17,797 nucleotides of DNA from an uncultured Lachnospiraceae bacterium. Its GTDB lineage: Bacteria; Bacillota; Clostridia; Lachnospirales; Lachnospiraceae. Within the stretch, counting starts at the first letter, position 1. Every line of letters begins with the position of its first letter. The translations under genes and the position numbers were made by a program. The stretch covers positions 1 to 17,797 of the forward strand of contig CASGVX010000010.1 in the NCBI GenBank assembly GCA_949346185.1, written 5' to 3'. The notes beneath the pieces were generated by a model. That model saw only the letters and a program-made list of their open reading frames with translations, had not been told where the DNA came from and searched no databases. Positions 7,274-13,745 of the stretch are shown in pieces.

Positions 7274-8389
7274 ATGGAACAGTCAAAGGTATACCTTACT
7301 TCTTTTAAGGCGACGGGAGAGGAAAACCTTCTGCAAAAACTGCATCGGCTCATGAAGACTGCGGGGTTCGAGGAGATTGATTTTGCGGATAAGTATGCTG
7401 CGATTAAGATACATTTCGGGGAGTATGGGAATCTGGCATTCCTGCGCCCCAATTATGCCAAGGTGGTGGCGGATTACGTGAAGGAGTTGGGAGGCAAGCC
7501 CTTCCTGACGGATTGCAATACGCTGTATGTGGGCAGCAGGAAAAATGCATTGGATCATCTGGAGACGGCGTATTTGAATGGATTTTCTCCATACCAGACG
7601 GGCTGCCATGTGATTATCGGCGACGGACTGAAGGGGACGGATGAGACGATCGTTCCCATTGATGGGGAGTACGTGAAGGAGGCGAAGATTGGCCATGCCA
7701 TCATGGATGCGGATGTGCTGATTTCTCTCACCCATTTCAAAGGGCATGAGATGGCGGGATTTGGCGGCGCATTGAAAAATATCGGCATGGGCTGTGGCTC
7801 CCGGGCGGGCAAGATGGAGCAGCACTGCGATGGAAAGCCCAGCGTGGGGGATGCCTGCGTGGGCTGCGGGGCATGCATCCGTATCTGCGCCCACGGCGCG
7901 CCAGTGATTGAGAATGGAAAGGCAGCCATTGACCATGAGAAGTGCGTGGGCTGCGGACGCTGCCTGGCAGTCTGCCCGAAAGATACGATTCAGGCAGATT
8001 TTGGCGATTCCATCGCCGTATTGAATTATAAGATGGCAGAGTACAGCCTGGCCGTGTGCAAGGATCGTCCCTGCTTCCATGTGTCCCTGATTTGCGATGT
8101 GTCTCCCAACTGCGACTGCCATGCGGAAAACGATATCCCCATTATTCCCAATGTGGGCATGCTGGCTTCCTTTGACCCGGTAGCGCTGGACAGGGCCTGC
8201 GCGGATTTGTGCAATGAGATGGCTCCGGTGCAGGAGAGCGTTCTGGGAGAGAATCTGGAGAAGCATGGGAATCACGAGGGGCATGACCATTTCCATATGA
8301 CCCATCCCGATACGGAGTGGAAGTCCTGTCTGGCACATGCGAAGAAAATTGGCCTTGGCACGGATGAATATGAACTGGTAAGGATATAG
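7274..8389 (+). CDS. DUF362 protein with 2x[4Fe-4S] ferredoxin domain
   Basis: A 371-residue protein. Residues about 5-310 form a DUF362 domain (AAIKIHFGEYGN, FLTDCNTLYVGSR, LISLTHFKGHEMAGFGGALKNIGMGCGSR). It is interrupted by a bacterial-type ferredoxin insert with Cys195-Cys198-Cys201-Cys205 (Ala instead of the usual Pro after the fourth Cys) and Cys224-Cys227-Cys230-Cys234-Pro. DUF362 proteins with ferredoxin domains are common in anaerobes; they are presumed electron-transfer or iron-sulfur proteins of unknown reaction. Further Cys (262, 267, 274, 280, 282) follow, and the tail has a His-rich patch (His331, 334, 337, 339, 341, 344) that could bind metal. The ribosome binding site GAGGAGG is strong. 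The gene is monocistronic, with its own promoter and terminator. Confidence 0.9.
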   Translation: MEQSKVYLTSFKATGEENLLQKLHRLMKTAGFEEIDFADKYAAIKIHFGEYGNLAFLRPNYAKVVADYVKELGGKPFLTDCNTLYVGSRKNALDHLETAYLNGFSPYQTGCHVIIGDGLKGTDETIVPIDGEYVKEAKIGHAIMDADVLISLTHFKGHEMAGFGGALKNIGMGCGSRAGKMEQHCDGKPSVGDACVGCGACIRICAHGAPVIENGKAAIDHEKCVGCGRCLAVCPKDTIQADFGDSIAVLNYKMAEYSLAVCKDRPCFHVSLICDVSPNCDCHAENDIPIIPNVGMLASFDPVALDRACADLCNEMAPVQESVLGENLEKHGNHEGHDHFHMTHPDTEWKSCLAHAKKIGLGTDEYELVRI

Positions 8390-8408
8390 TATAATAATTA
8401 TAATAAGC

Positions 8409-8452
8409 AAGCCTGAATATAAATTCCCTTTAATTTATATTCAGGCTTTTTG
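8409..8452 (+). terminator. Strong rho-independent terminator after DUF362 gene
   Basis: AAGCCTGAATATAAATT (8409-8425) pairs perfectly over 17 bases with AATTTATATTCAGGCTT (8432-8448) across a 6-base loop, ending in a T-run. It separates the DUF362 gene from the WYL regulator. Confidence 0.9.
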
Positions 8453-8457
8453 CATGA

Positions 8458-8481
8458 AACATGACACACTGATGTCATGTT
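8458..8481. promoter_or_regulatory. Palindromic candidate operator of the WYL regulator
   Basis: AACATGACA, CACTGA, TGTCATGTT: a perfect 9-bp inverted repeat with a 6-base centre, 40 bases upstream of the regulator start. A possible -10, TAAGAT (8490-8495), follows, which would put the right part of the palindrome at the -35 region. The geometry suits autoregulation by a dimeric regulator. No T-run follows, so it is not a terminator. Confidence 0.6.
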
Positions 8482-8521
8482 AGCCGTGGTAAGATGTGCA
8501 GGAAAGGAAATAGATTGAAAG

Positions 8522-9328
8522 ATGAAAATTGACAGATTGATTGGGATTTTATCCATTTTATTGCAGAAGGACAAAGTCACGGCTCCTGAACTGGCAGAGC
8601 GCTTCGAGGTGAACAGGCGCACCATCAATAGGGATATCGAGGATTTGTGCAAGGCAGGGATTCCCGTTGTGACCATTCAGGGACAGGGAGGCGGCATCTC
8701 TATCATGGATGGATACAAGATGAACCGCGCCCTGCTTACCAACAAGGAGATGCAGGATATTCTGGCGGGGCTTCGGAGCTTGGACAGCGTAAATGGGACG
8801 AACCGGTACGTGCAGCTGATGGAGAAATTATCTGCAGGCTCTTCGAATGTTATGGAGGGCGGTCAGTCCGTACTGATTGATCTTTCCTCTTGGTATGGGA
8901 ATGCGCTGGCATTTAAAATTGAAATGATTAGAAATGCCATTGAGAATAAGCTGGTATTGGAATTTACTTATTATTCCTCTAAGGGAGATGGCAGACGGCA
9001 GATTGAGCCATACTATCTCATATTCAAATGGACGAGCTGGTATGTGTGGGGCTGGTGCAGCACGAGGGAAGACTTTCGTCTCTTTAAGCTAAACCGCATG
9101 GAAGAATTGGGTTTTGACGAGAATCATTTTGAGGGGAGAGAATGCCCATTGCCGGATTTGAGCGAGGTGCGGATGTTTTCCGGGGGCATCGAGGTCAAGG
9201 CACTATTCAGCCCGGAGTGCAAATGGAAGCTGGTGGAGGAATATGGGCCGGGATGCTATGTGGAGCCGGAGGAAGCCCGGCAGGAAATCAAGGAACTTAT
9301 TGAGAGGATGGGGGATATCTATTGCTAG
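8522..9328 (+). CDS. HTH-WYL transcriptional regulator (YafY-like), short C-terminus
   Basis: A 268-residue regulator. Residues 1-55 are a DeoR-like winged HTH (LLQKDKVTAPELAERFEVNRRTINRDIEDL, then the GGGISIMDGY wing). Residues about 130-200 are the WYL domain, with SWYVWGWC at 172-179 and FKLNRM at 188-193. WYL proteins are ligand-responsive DNA-binding dimers. The C-terminal WCX part (about 221-268) is only about 48 residues: it runs from LVEEYGPGCY straight into VEPEEARQEIKELI, apparently lacking the strands and the tryptophan-containing segment that usually separate those motifs in clostridial relatives. The stop is followed by 131 bases to the next gene. The start codon has only a distant GGAAAGG at 8501-8507. 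It is probably autoregulated at the 8458-8481 palindrome. Confidence 0.87.
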   Translation: MKIDRLIGILSILLQKDKVTAPELAERFEVNRRTINRDIEDLCKAGIPVVTIQGQGGGISIMDGYKMNRALLTNKEMQDILAGLRSLDSVNGTNRYVQLMEKLSAGSSNVMEGGQSVLIDLSSWYGNALAFKIEMIRNAIENKLVLEFTYYSSKGDGRRQIEPYYLIFKWTSWYVWGWCSTREDFRLFKLNRMEELGFDENHFEGRECPLPDLSEVRMFSGGIEVKALFSPECKWKLVEEYGPGCYVEPEEARQEIKELIERMGDIYC

Positions 9329-9459
9329 TGTGCTGTATCATATCACTTGTCCATTTGCATCATTAAACTGCGTCTGCCACACTCCACGGCGCTGTGTGCC
9401 AGTGGCATGCGTTTGTCGCAGGCAGAGAAAATATTACTTTGAGGAAAGGATGACGACTT

Positions 9460-10086
9460 ATGAAGTATGAATGGTTAGACGAATATTTGCTGGGAAAAAG
9501 AGGGGTTACGAAGGACTTGCAGAAAGACTGGAACTGGGAGAGATACCACGTCGGAGGCAAGATGTTTGCTGCAGTGTGCCGGGAGTGGGAGGATAACAGA
9601 CCCTACTACATTACGCTGAAGCTGGAGCCGGAGGAGGGCAGGTTTCTCAGGACGCAGTACGAGGATATTATTCCCGGATATTATATGAATAAGGAGCATT
9701 GGAATTCGGTAAAGCCCCAGGGCAAGGTACCCGATGACCTTCTGAAGGATCTATTGGACCAATCCTATGATTTGGTGCTTGGCGGGTTTAGCAAGAAGAA
9801 GCAGAGGGAGATTCTGGACATCAGCTGCTGCGGTACGGAGTGCAAGAATTGTAGTTTCTACGGAGATATGTGCCAGGGATGCAATGAGTGCCAAGGAAAG
9901 GTGTTCCATGCGCCGGAGGGGAAAGCCTGTCCAATCTTTGCCTGTTCCGTGAATAAGAAGAAACTGCGTGACTGCGGCCAGTGCGGGGAGGTTCCCTGCG
10001 ATATCTGGAGGGGGACGAAGGATCCCCGGCTTTCAGATGAAGAATTTGAAAAGAATATAGCGGATCGGGTGAAGAATCTGAGGTGA
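9460..10086 (+). CDS. MmcQ/YjbR domain fused to DUF3795 cysteine-rich domain
   Basis: A 208-residue protein with two parts. Residues 1-117 match the MmcQ/YjbR (DUF419) family, small DNA-binding-like alpha/beta proteins (GVTKDLQKDWNWERYHVGGKMFA, ITLKLEP, MNKEHWNSV, LLDQSYDLVLGGFSKKKQ). Residues 121-206 match DUF3795, a small Cys-rich domain probably binding metal: Cys123, 124, 128, 131, 138, 141, 144, 157, 162, 172, 175 and 180. GAGGAAAGG ends 10-11 bases before the ATG. The gene follows the WYL regulator on the same strand after 131 bases and may be its target. In that gap only weak inverted repeats are visible (TGCCACAC with GTGTGCCA around 9375-9403) and no terminator. The exact function is unknown. 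Confidence 0.85.
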   Translation: MKYEWLDEYLLGKRGVTKDLQKDWNWERYHVGGKMFAAVCREWEDNRPYYITLKLEPEEGRFLRTQYEDIIPGYYMNKEHWNSVKPQGKVPDDLLKDLLDQSYDLVLGGFSKKKQREILDISCCGTECKNCSFYGDMCQGCNECQGKVFHAPEGKACPIFACSVNKKKLRDCGQCGEVPCDIWRGTKDPRLSDEEFEKNIADRVKNLR

Positions 10087-10238
10087 TGGTGGGGGATGCC
10101 ACGGTGATATTTATTTCCCACCGTCTCTCTACTACTAGGGATGCGGACTGCATCTATATGTTTGAGAATGAGGAGATCATCGAGCAGGGAACCCATCAGG
10201 AATTGATGGCGCTGGGCGGGCAGTATGCGGATATGTAG
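10086..10238 (+). pseudogene. Remnant of an ABC-transporter ATPase C-terminus
   Basis: Fifty codons from the ATG at 10086, which overlaps the preceding TGA, to TAG at 10238 read GDATVIFISHRLSTTRDAD, CIYMFENEEIIEQGTHQELM and ALGGQYADM. This is the H-loop and end of an exporter-type ABC ATPase (MdlB/MsbA-like): ISHRLSTTRDAD contains the switch histidine, and EQGTHQELM is the family's usual closing motif. The Walker A, Q-loop, signature and Walker B regions and all membrane segments are missing upstream, where the frame is occupied by the DUF3795 gene, and the usual 10-20 residue tail after the last motif is cut. It is a truncated relic, probably left by a deletion or recombination next to the tRNA gene. 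Confidence 0.8.
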
Positions 10239-10256
10239 TAATTTTTTTGAAATGTA

Positions 10257-10285
10257 TTGACAACAGGAATGTGGAATGCTATAAT
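10257..10285 (+). promoter_or_regulatory. Consensus sigma-A promoter of tRNA-Leu
   Basis: Perfect TTGACA (10257-10262), a 17-base spacer and perfect TATAAT (10280-10285). The tRNA begins 34 bases after the -10, leaving a leader of about 27 bases. Confidence 0.9.
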
Positions 10286-10319
10286 ACATATCGTTCGCAA
10301 TGAAAGTAGCGGATAGTTT

Positions 10320-10403
10320 GCGGAAGTGCTGGAATTGGCAGACAGGCTAGACTAAGGATCTAGTGTTGGCAACGACGTGTGGGTTCAAGTCCCATCTTCC
10401 GCA
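10320..10403 (+). tRNA. tRNA-Leu, anticodon AAG
   Basis: An 84-base class II tRNA. The acceptor GCGGAAG (10320-10326) pairs perfectly with CTTCCGC (10396-10402) and is followed by discriminator A10403; CCA is not encoded. The D-arm has the leucine-type GGAATTGGCAGAC. The anticodon stem CTAGA/TCTAG (10347-10351, 10359-10363) closes the loop CTAAGGA, so positions 34-36 are A10354-A10355-G10356, with the invariant U33 and a purine at 37. The long variable arm forms a 4-bp stem (10365-10368 with 10373-10376). The T-arm is GTGGG TTCAAGT CCCAT. The AAG anticodon is notable because A34 is usually deaminated to inosine. Confidence 0.95.
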
Positions 10404-10410
10404 GTAGCTT

Positions 10411-10450
10411 AAAAGTAAGGAAGCCTCTGGGAGGTTACCTTACTTTTTTT
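10411..10450 (+). terminator. Terminator of the tRNA-Leu transcript
   Basis: AAAAGTAAGG (10411-10420) pairs with CCTTACTTTT (10438-10447), with an inner CCTC/GAGG stem, and the right arm runs into a T-tract up to 10450. Confidence 0.88.
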
Positions 10451-10469
10451 GCTGTATAGGAAACTACTG

Positions 10470-10629
10470 GTTACTATTCACAGCCGACTATATTCGAGAA
10501 TTTTTGGCATGTTTCATGCCAAAAGTACGAGTTCTTCGGCGCCATTTTGCATGTTTTAAGCAAAATGTGTGCATTTCAGCGCTGAAAGCGCTGCTTGTTA
10601 CTATGAGCGGCGAAGCCGTGAATAGTAAC
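10470..10629. repeat. 160-bp terminal-inverted-repeat element (non-coding)
   Basis: It starts GTTACTATTCAC (10470-10481) and ends with the exact complement GTGAATAGTAAC (10618-10629). Inside is a run of separate hairpins: TTTTGGCATG/CATGCCAAAA (10502-10524, 3-base loop), CATTTTGC/GCAAAATG (10543-10567), CAGCGCT/AGCGCTG (10577-10593) and GTTACTAT/ATAGTAAC (10597-10629, with inner CGGC/GCCG). The flanks are AACTACTG (10462-10469) and AACTGCTG (10630-10637), seven of eight identical, a possible target duplication. There is no coding capacity. Relatives lie at 17712 to the window end and at 3309-3414. Confidence 0.7.
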
Positions 10630-10669
10630 AACTGCTGGAAATGTGGCAGCACTCCAACAAGAATTTTCA

Positions 10670-10698
10670 TTGACATCTTTTCTGTACTGTGATATTTT
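10670..10698 (+). promoter_or_regulatory. Promoter of the TM2-domain gene
   Basis: Perfect TTGACA (10670-10675), a 17-base spacer, then TATTTT (10693-10698). It lies just outside the TIR element, 40 bases before the ATG. Confidence 0.75.
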
Positions 10699-10738
10699 AT
10701 TTATGGAAAAAGTGTATGTTACTTGAAAGGAGAAAAAA

Positions 10739-10942
10739 ATGCAGAAGAACTGGTTGACAGCATTACTTTTATCTATTTTCTTGGGTGGTCTTGGCGTAGA
10801 CAGGTTTTATCTTGGATATGTCGGGCTTGGCATATTGAAACTTATCACGTGCGGTGGCTGTGGTATCTGGGCTATTATTGATATCATTTTGATTGCAACA
10901 GGTAAGATCACAGCGAAAGATGGTACGCCGTTGGAGAAATAA
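10739..10942 (+). CDS. TM2-domain membrane protein
   Basis: A 67-residue protein made almost entirely of a TM2 domain: two membrane helices (about residues 5-24 and 27-52) around the family motif GGLGVDRFYLGY, with GDRFYLG-type polar residues in the short connector, followed by ITCGGCGIWAIIDIILI. The function of bacterial TM2 proteins is not established. AAAGGAG lies 6 bases before the ATG. It has its own promoter and a terminator at 10961-10993, so it is probably monocistronic. Confidence 0.9.
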   Translation: MQKNWLTALLLSIFLGGLGVDRFYLGYVGLGILKLITCGGCGIWAIIDIILIATGKITAKDGTPLEK

Positions 10943-10960
10943 GTACATAGGAAAATAGCT

Positions 10961-10993
10961 GGAGAGCCGGATGGAACAAGTCGGCTCTCTTTT
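10961..10993 (+). terminator. Terminator after the TM2 gene
   Basis: GAGAGCCG (10962-10969) pairs perfectly with CGGCTCTC (10982-10989) across a 12-base loop, followed by TTTT. It lies between the TM2 and DUF951 genes. Confidence 0.75.
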
Positions 10994-11033
10994 GATATGT
11001 TGTCTGTATGATGTTGTCAGGATAGGAGATGCC

Positions 11034-11216
11034 ATGGATTTTCAAGTTGGAGATGTGATTAAGATGAAGAAGGCTCATCCCTGCGGAACGAACCAATGGG
11101 AAATTACCCGGGTGGGCATGGATTTTCGACTAAAATGCAAGGGGTGCGGCCGCCAGGTGATGCTTCCCAGAAAGCAGGTGGAAAAAAGCTTTCGGGGGAA
11201 ATATCCTGCCGATTAA
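11034..11216 (+). CDS. DUF951 small protein
   Basis: A 60-residue protein. The start at 11034 is chosen because AGGAG lies 5-6 bases upstream and the family begins MDFQVGDVIKMKKAHPCG; an in-frame ATG further up (10971) would start inside the terminator loop. Conserved features are KKAHPCGTNQWEI, GMDFRLKCKGCGRQVMLPR and the VEKSFRG tail; Cys18, Cys36 and Cys39 could contribute to a small metal site. DUF951 proteins are conserved in Firmicutes and have no established role. I found no clear promoter of its own, and it lies behind the TM2 terminator. Confidence 0.88.
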   Translation: MDFQVGDVIKMKKAHPCGTNQWEITRVGMDFRLKCKGCGRQVMLPRKQVEKSFRGKYPAD

Positions 11217-11306
11217 CGGTGATTGCTTGGGCTTTTTGAATAAAGCTGCGCTGGCGGCGGTGTGGGCAGTTGGCGAATGAATATGAATTAAGTTGATTGG
11301 AAAGGA

Positions 11307-11335
11307 TTGTAAATATGACGGATATCTCTTAAAAT
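11307..11335 (+). promoter_or_regulatory. Possible promoter of the reductase/acylation gene group
   Basis: TTGTAA (11307-11312), a 17-base spacer and TAAAAT (11330-11335), four and five of six to consensus, about 110 bases before the reductase start. It is the best match in 11217-11446. Confidence 0.35.
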
Positions 11336-11446
11336 GTAGATGTAGCAATAGAAGCGGCGAATCATAAGAAAGATGTGGCAGTATGTAAGTGGCGGCGGCT
11401 TCTTAGTGATGGTGGAGATATTGATTAAGAATGGGAGGTTATGTAC

Positions 11447-12205
11447 ATGAATGTATCAGATATGCTGGAAGGAAAGGTGGCTATCGTAACGGGAGGAACT
11501 AGGGGGATTGGCTATGCAATTGTGAAGAAGTTCCTGGAAGCGGGGGCGAAGGTGGCTCTTTTTGGTTCCCGTCAGGAGACGGTGGATCAGGCCTTGGAAA
11601 AGATTCGGGCAGATGTACCGGGCGGGGAAGTGATGGGTCTGCATCCGGCATTAGGAGACTTCGGGGCGGCTGAGAAGGCGATTCAGTCTGTCAGGGAAGC
11701 CTTTGGCCGGGTGGATATTCTTGTGAACAATGCGGGGATTTCGGCTAGGGAGTCGCTTTATGACTACAAGCCGGAGGACTTTGAAAAGATCATGTCGCTG
11801 AATGTGAATGCGGTGTTTAACTGTTCTAAGGCGGCGGCAGCGATTATGAAGGAGCAGGGAGGCGGCTCTATTGTCAATATCAGCTCCATGGTGAGCATTT
11901 ACGGGCAGCCGGCAGGATGCGGCTATCCTGCATCCAAGTTTGCCGTGAATGGGCTGACGAAGTCCTTGGCTAGAGAGTTGGGGAGAGATCAAATCAGAGT
12001 AAACGCTGTGGCGCCTGGCGTCACCAGAACAGATATGGTGGCCGCTCTTCCGGAGGAGATGGTGCAGAGGATTTCATCCACGATTCCTCTGGGCAGAGTG
12101 GGGGAGCCGGAGGAAGTTGCCAATGCGGCACTGTTCCTTGCCAGCGATTTGGCCAGTTATGTGACAGGGGCTGTCCTTTCTGTGGATGGCGCCACTCAGG
12201 TATAG
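11447..12205 (+). CDS. Short-chain dehydrogenase/reductase, FabG-like
   Basis: A 252-residue classical SDR from the ATG at 11447, preferred over the ATG at 11441 because GGGAGG (11433-11438) is 8 bases from the former and only 2 from the latter. It has the nucleotide-binding TGGTRGIG (15-22), NNAG (94-97), and the catalytic Asn119, Ser147, Tyr160 and Lys164 (YPASK), ending in GAVLSVDGA, as in 3-oxoacyl-ACP reductases. FabG reduces 3-oxoacyl-ACP with NADPH in fatty-acid elongation, but many look-alikes act on other ketones or sugars, so the substrate is open. The Arg19 after TGGT suggests NADP. No other fab gene is adjacent, so it is probably not the housekeeping fab copy. An acyl-ACP thioesterase follows 105 bases later on the same strand. 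Confidence 0.88.
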   Translation: MNVSDMLEGKVAIVTGGTRGIGYAIVKKFLEAGAKVALFGSRQETVDQALEKIRADVPGGEVMGLHPALGDFGAAEKAIQSVREAFGRVDILVNNAGISARESLYDYKPEDFEKIMSLNVNAVFNCSKAAAAIMKEQGGGSIVNISSMVSIYGQPAGCGYPASKFAVNGLTKSLARELGRDQIRVNAVAPGVTRTDMVAALPEEMVQRISSTIPLGRVGEPEEVANAALFLASDLASYVTGAVLSVDGATQV

Positions 12206-12310
12206 ATGAGGAGACATCATAAATTAACATAAAGTTTAGTCCTTTTGTTTGGAGTAGACGCCGGGCAGAGTGGAATGAAGATATGGGCAGCAATGGGAAA
12301 TGAGGTTGAG

Positions 12311-13021
12311 ATGTATACATTTGATAGCAGGGTTCGCTATAGCGAAGTAGGGGAAGATGGCAAGATTACTATTAGCGCATTGATGGATTATATGCAGGAT
12401 TGTACCAACTTCCAATCGGAGGATTTGGGCGTGGGACTGGCGTTTCACAGGGAGAAGGCGCTGATGTGGGTACTGAATTCCTGGCAGATCATTTTCAATA
12501 GATTTCCTAGTATGGGGGAGAGGATTACTGTGGGAACGCAATCCTATGGCTGCAGGAAGATGATAGGATATCGTAATTTTCTGGTGACTGATTCTCAGGG
12601 GGAGCAGGTTGCCATTGCAAATTCCCTCTGGGTTTTGATTGATTTGAAGCGGGGCAGGCCTATAGTGATTACGCCGGAAATCGGGGATGTGTATGGCAAG
12701 CATGAGCCTCTGGAGATGGCTTATGCTTCGAGAAAAATTTCCGTGCCTGAAGGTGGTGAGGTGAAAGAGGGCATCATAGTCCGAGAGTATCATCTGGACA
12801 CCAACCATCATGTGAATAACCGCCAATATGTGCAGATTGCCATGGAATTTTTGGAAAAGGATGCGGTGGTGGGAGAACTGCGGGTGGAGTACAAGAAACA
12901 GGCGGTATTGGGGGACGAGATGATTCCCGTGGTATATCATGTAAGTGAAAAGGAAATGATTATTTTGTTGAGGGATGGGGAGGGAAAGCCGTATGCCACT
13001 ACGCAGTTTTTTCTGGCATAG
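12311..13021 (+). CDS. Acyl-ACP thioesterase (hotdog fold)
   Basis: A 236-residue protein from the ATG at 12311, chosen because GAGG (12302-12305) is 5 bases upstream and homologues begin MYTFDSRVRYSE; in-frame TTG 12245 and ATGs 12275 and 12293 lack a good ribosome binding site. It shows the Acyl-ACP_TE family pattern of two hotdog repeats: ISALMDYMQDCTNFQSEDLGVG and the W-x-L-x-x-W motif MWVLNSWQI in the first, and YHLDTNHHVNNRQYVQIAMEFL in the second with Asn/His of the catalytic DxNxHVNN signature. Such enzymes release free fatty acids from acyl-ACP. Seventeen bases separate it from the DUF4358 gene, so these are likely co-transcribed, linking fatty-acid release to the acylation genes by position only. 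Confidence 0.88.
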   Translation: MYTFDSRVRYSEVGEDGKITISALMDYMQDCTNFQSEDLGVGLAFHREKALMWVLNSWQIIFNRFPSMGERITVGTQSYGCRKMIGYRNFLVTDSQGEQVAIANSLWVLIDLKRGRPIVITPEIGDVYGKHEPLEMAYASRKISVPEGGEVKEGIIVREYHLDTNHHVNNRQYVQIAMEFLEKDAVVGELRVEYKKQAVLGDEMIPVVYHVSEKEMIILLRDGEGKPYATTQFFLA

Positions 13022-13038
13022 AAAGGTGATGGGGGAAG

Positions 13039-13719
13039 ATGAGCTATAGCATGGAAAATAAAAAGATTCAGGAGAAAAAACTCTTTGAGGAGGAGTCGCC
13101 GGCTGAGGAGAAGGATCAAGAGGCAGGGGCGCAGGAAGATAGGAAGAATGCCAGATGGAAGCATGGGGCTCTCCGATTTTATGCGTGTGCTGCCATGGCG
13201 CTTTTCGTGGCGATTGCGTCAGGCTGGGGGATTTGCCAGCTGGTACGCGCCATTAATGAAGGGGAAGAGCAGCAGAAAATGATGGCGCAGCCTGGGGAGC
13301 AGGTGGAGGACAATTCTGCCAATGAGGGGAAGGCGATTGACGTGGATAAGATGATAACAAGGATACTGGATCGGGTGACGTTCGAAGCGGAATTAAATCC
13401 CTTGGAGGAATCCGTGGCATCGGGGATGATTGATGTGGCAGAGGGGACTGACCTGCGGATTTATATGGGTAATGGCACCTATTCCGACGAGCTGGTGGTG
13501 ATGACGGCGCTCAGCGAATCGGATGCGAAGCAGAACCAGAGAAACGTGGAGAAGCATATTTTGGAGATGCAGAGGCAGTTCGAGGATTATATTCCAAAAG
13601 AGGCAAAGAAAATTGACAGTGCCGTCAAGGTGCGGTGCGGGTGCTATGTGGTGGTATGCATTACTAACGACAGCGACACTGCTCAAAAGACCATAAACGC
13701 TTTTTTTAAAAATAAGTAA
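13039..13719 (+). CDS. DUF4358 single-pass membrane protein
   Basis: A 226-residue protein with a charged cytoplasmic N-terminus (1-43, rich in Glu and Lys), one membrane helix (about 44-68) and an extracytoplasmic DUF4358 domain (about 98-222: IDVDKMITRILDRV, LEESVASGMIDVAEG, ALSESDAKQNQRNVEKHI, RCGCYVVVCITNDSDTA). DUF4358 genes are regularly found beside DHHW and MBOAT genes in Lachnospiraceae; the function is unknown. GGGGGA lies just before the ATG. The next gene begins 26 bases after the stop, so this is part of the acylation operon. An accessory or scaffold role for the acylation complex is an inference from position. Confidence 0.85.
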   Translation: MSYSMENKKIQEKKLFEEESPAEEKDQEAGAQEDRKNARWKHGALRFYACAAMALFVAIASGWGICQLVRAINEGEEQQKMMAQPGEQVEDNSANEGKAIDVDKMITRILDRVTFEAELNPLEESVASGMIDVAEGTDLRIYMGNGTYSDELVVMTALSESDAKQNQRNVEKHILEMQRQFEDYIPKEAKKIDSAVKVRCGCYVVVCITNDSDTAQKTINAFFKNK

Positions 13720-13745
13720 GCAATGAAAGATTTCGGGGAAAATTC

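Noticed and set aside
7283..8410. A 375-codon open frame on the minus strand across the DUF362 gene
   Set aside because: It is antisense to a gene with clear ferredoxin motifs, promoter, ribosome binding site and terminator. The antisense protein has no recognisable motif, and the open frame follows from the codon bias of the real gene.
9375..9403. TGCCACAC / GTGTGCCA inverted repeat between the WYL and MmcQ-DUF3795 genes as an operator copy
   Set aside because: It has one mismatch and does not resemble the TGACA/TGTCA palindrome at 8458-8481.
11315..11428. A start codon behind GGAAAGG with an in-frame TAA after five codons, then 31 more open codons
   Set aside because: Too short and without recognisable homology to call a broken gene; the same bases are better explained as a weak promoter region.
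12245..12310. Upstream TTG/ATG starts for the thioesterase
   Set aside because: No ribosome binding site in front of them, and the extra residues do not match the family's usual N-terminus, which begins at the ATG at 12311.
12236..12940. A 234-codon minus-strand frame across the thioesterase gene
   Set aside because: Shadow of the thioesterase; no ribosome binding site and no known motif.
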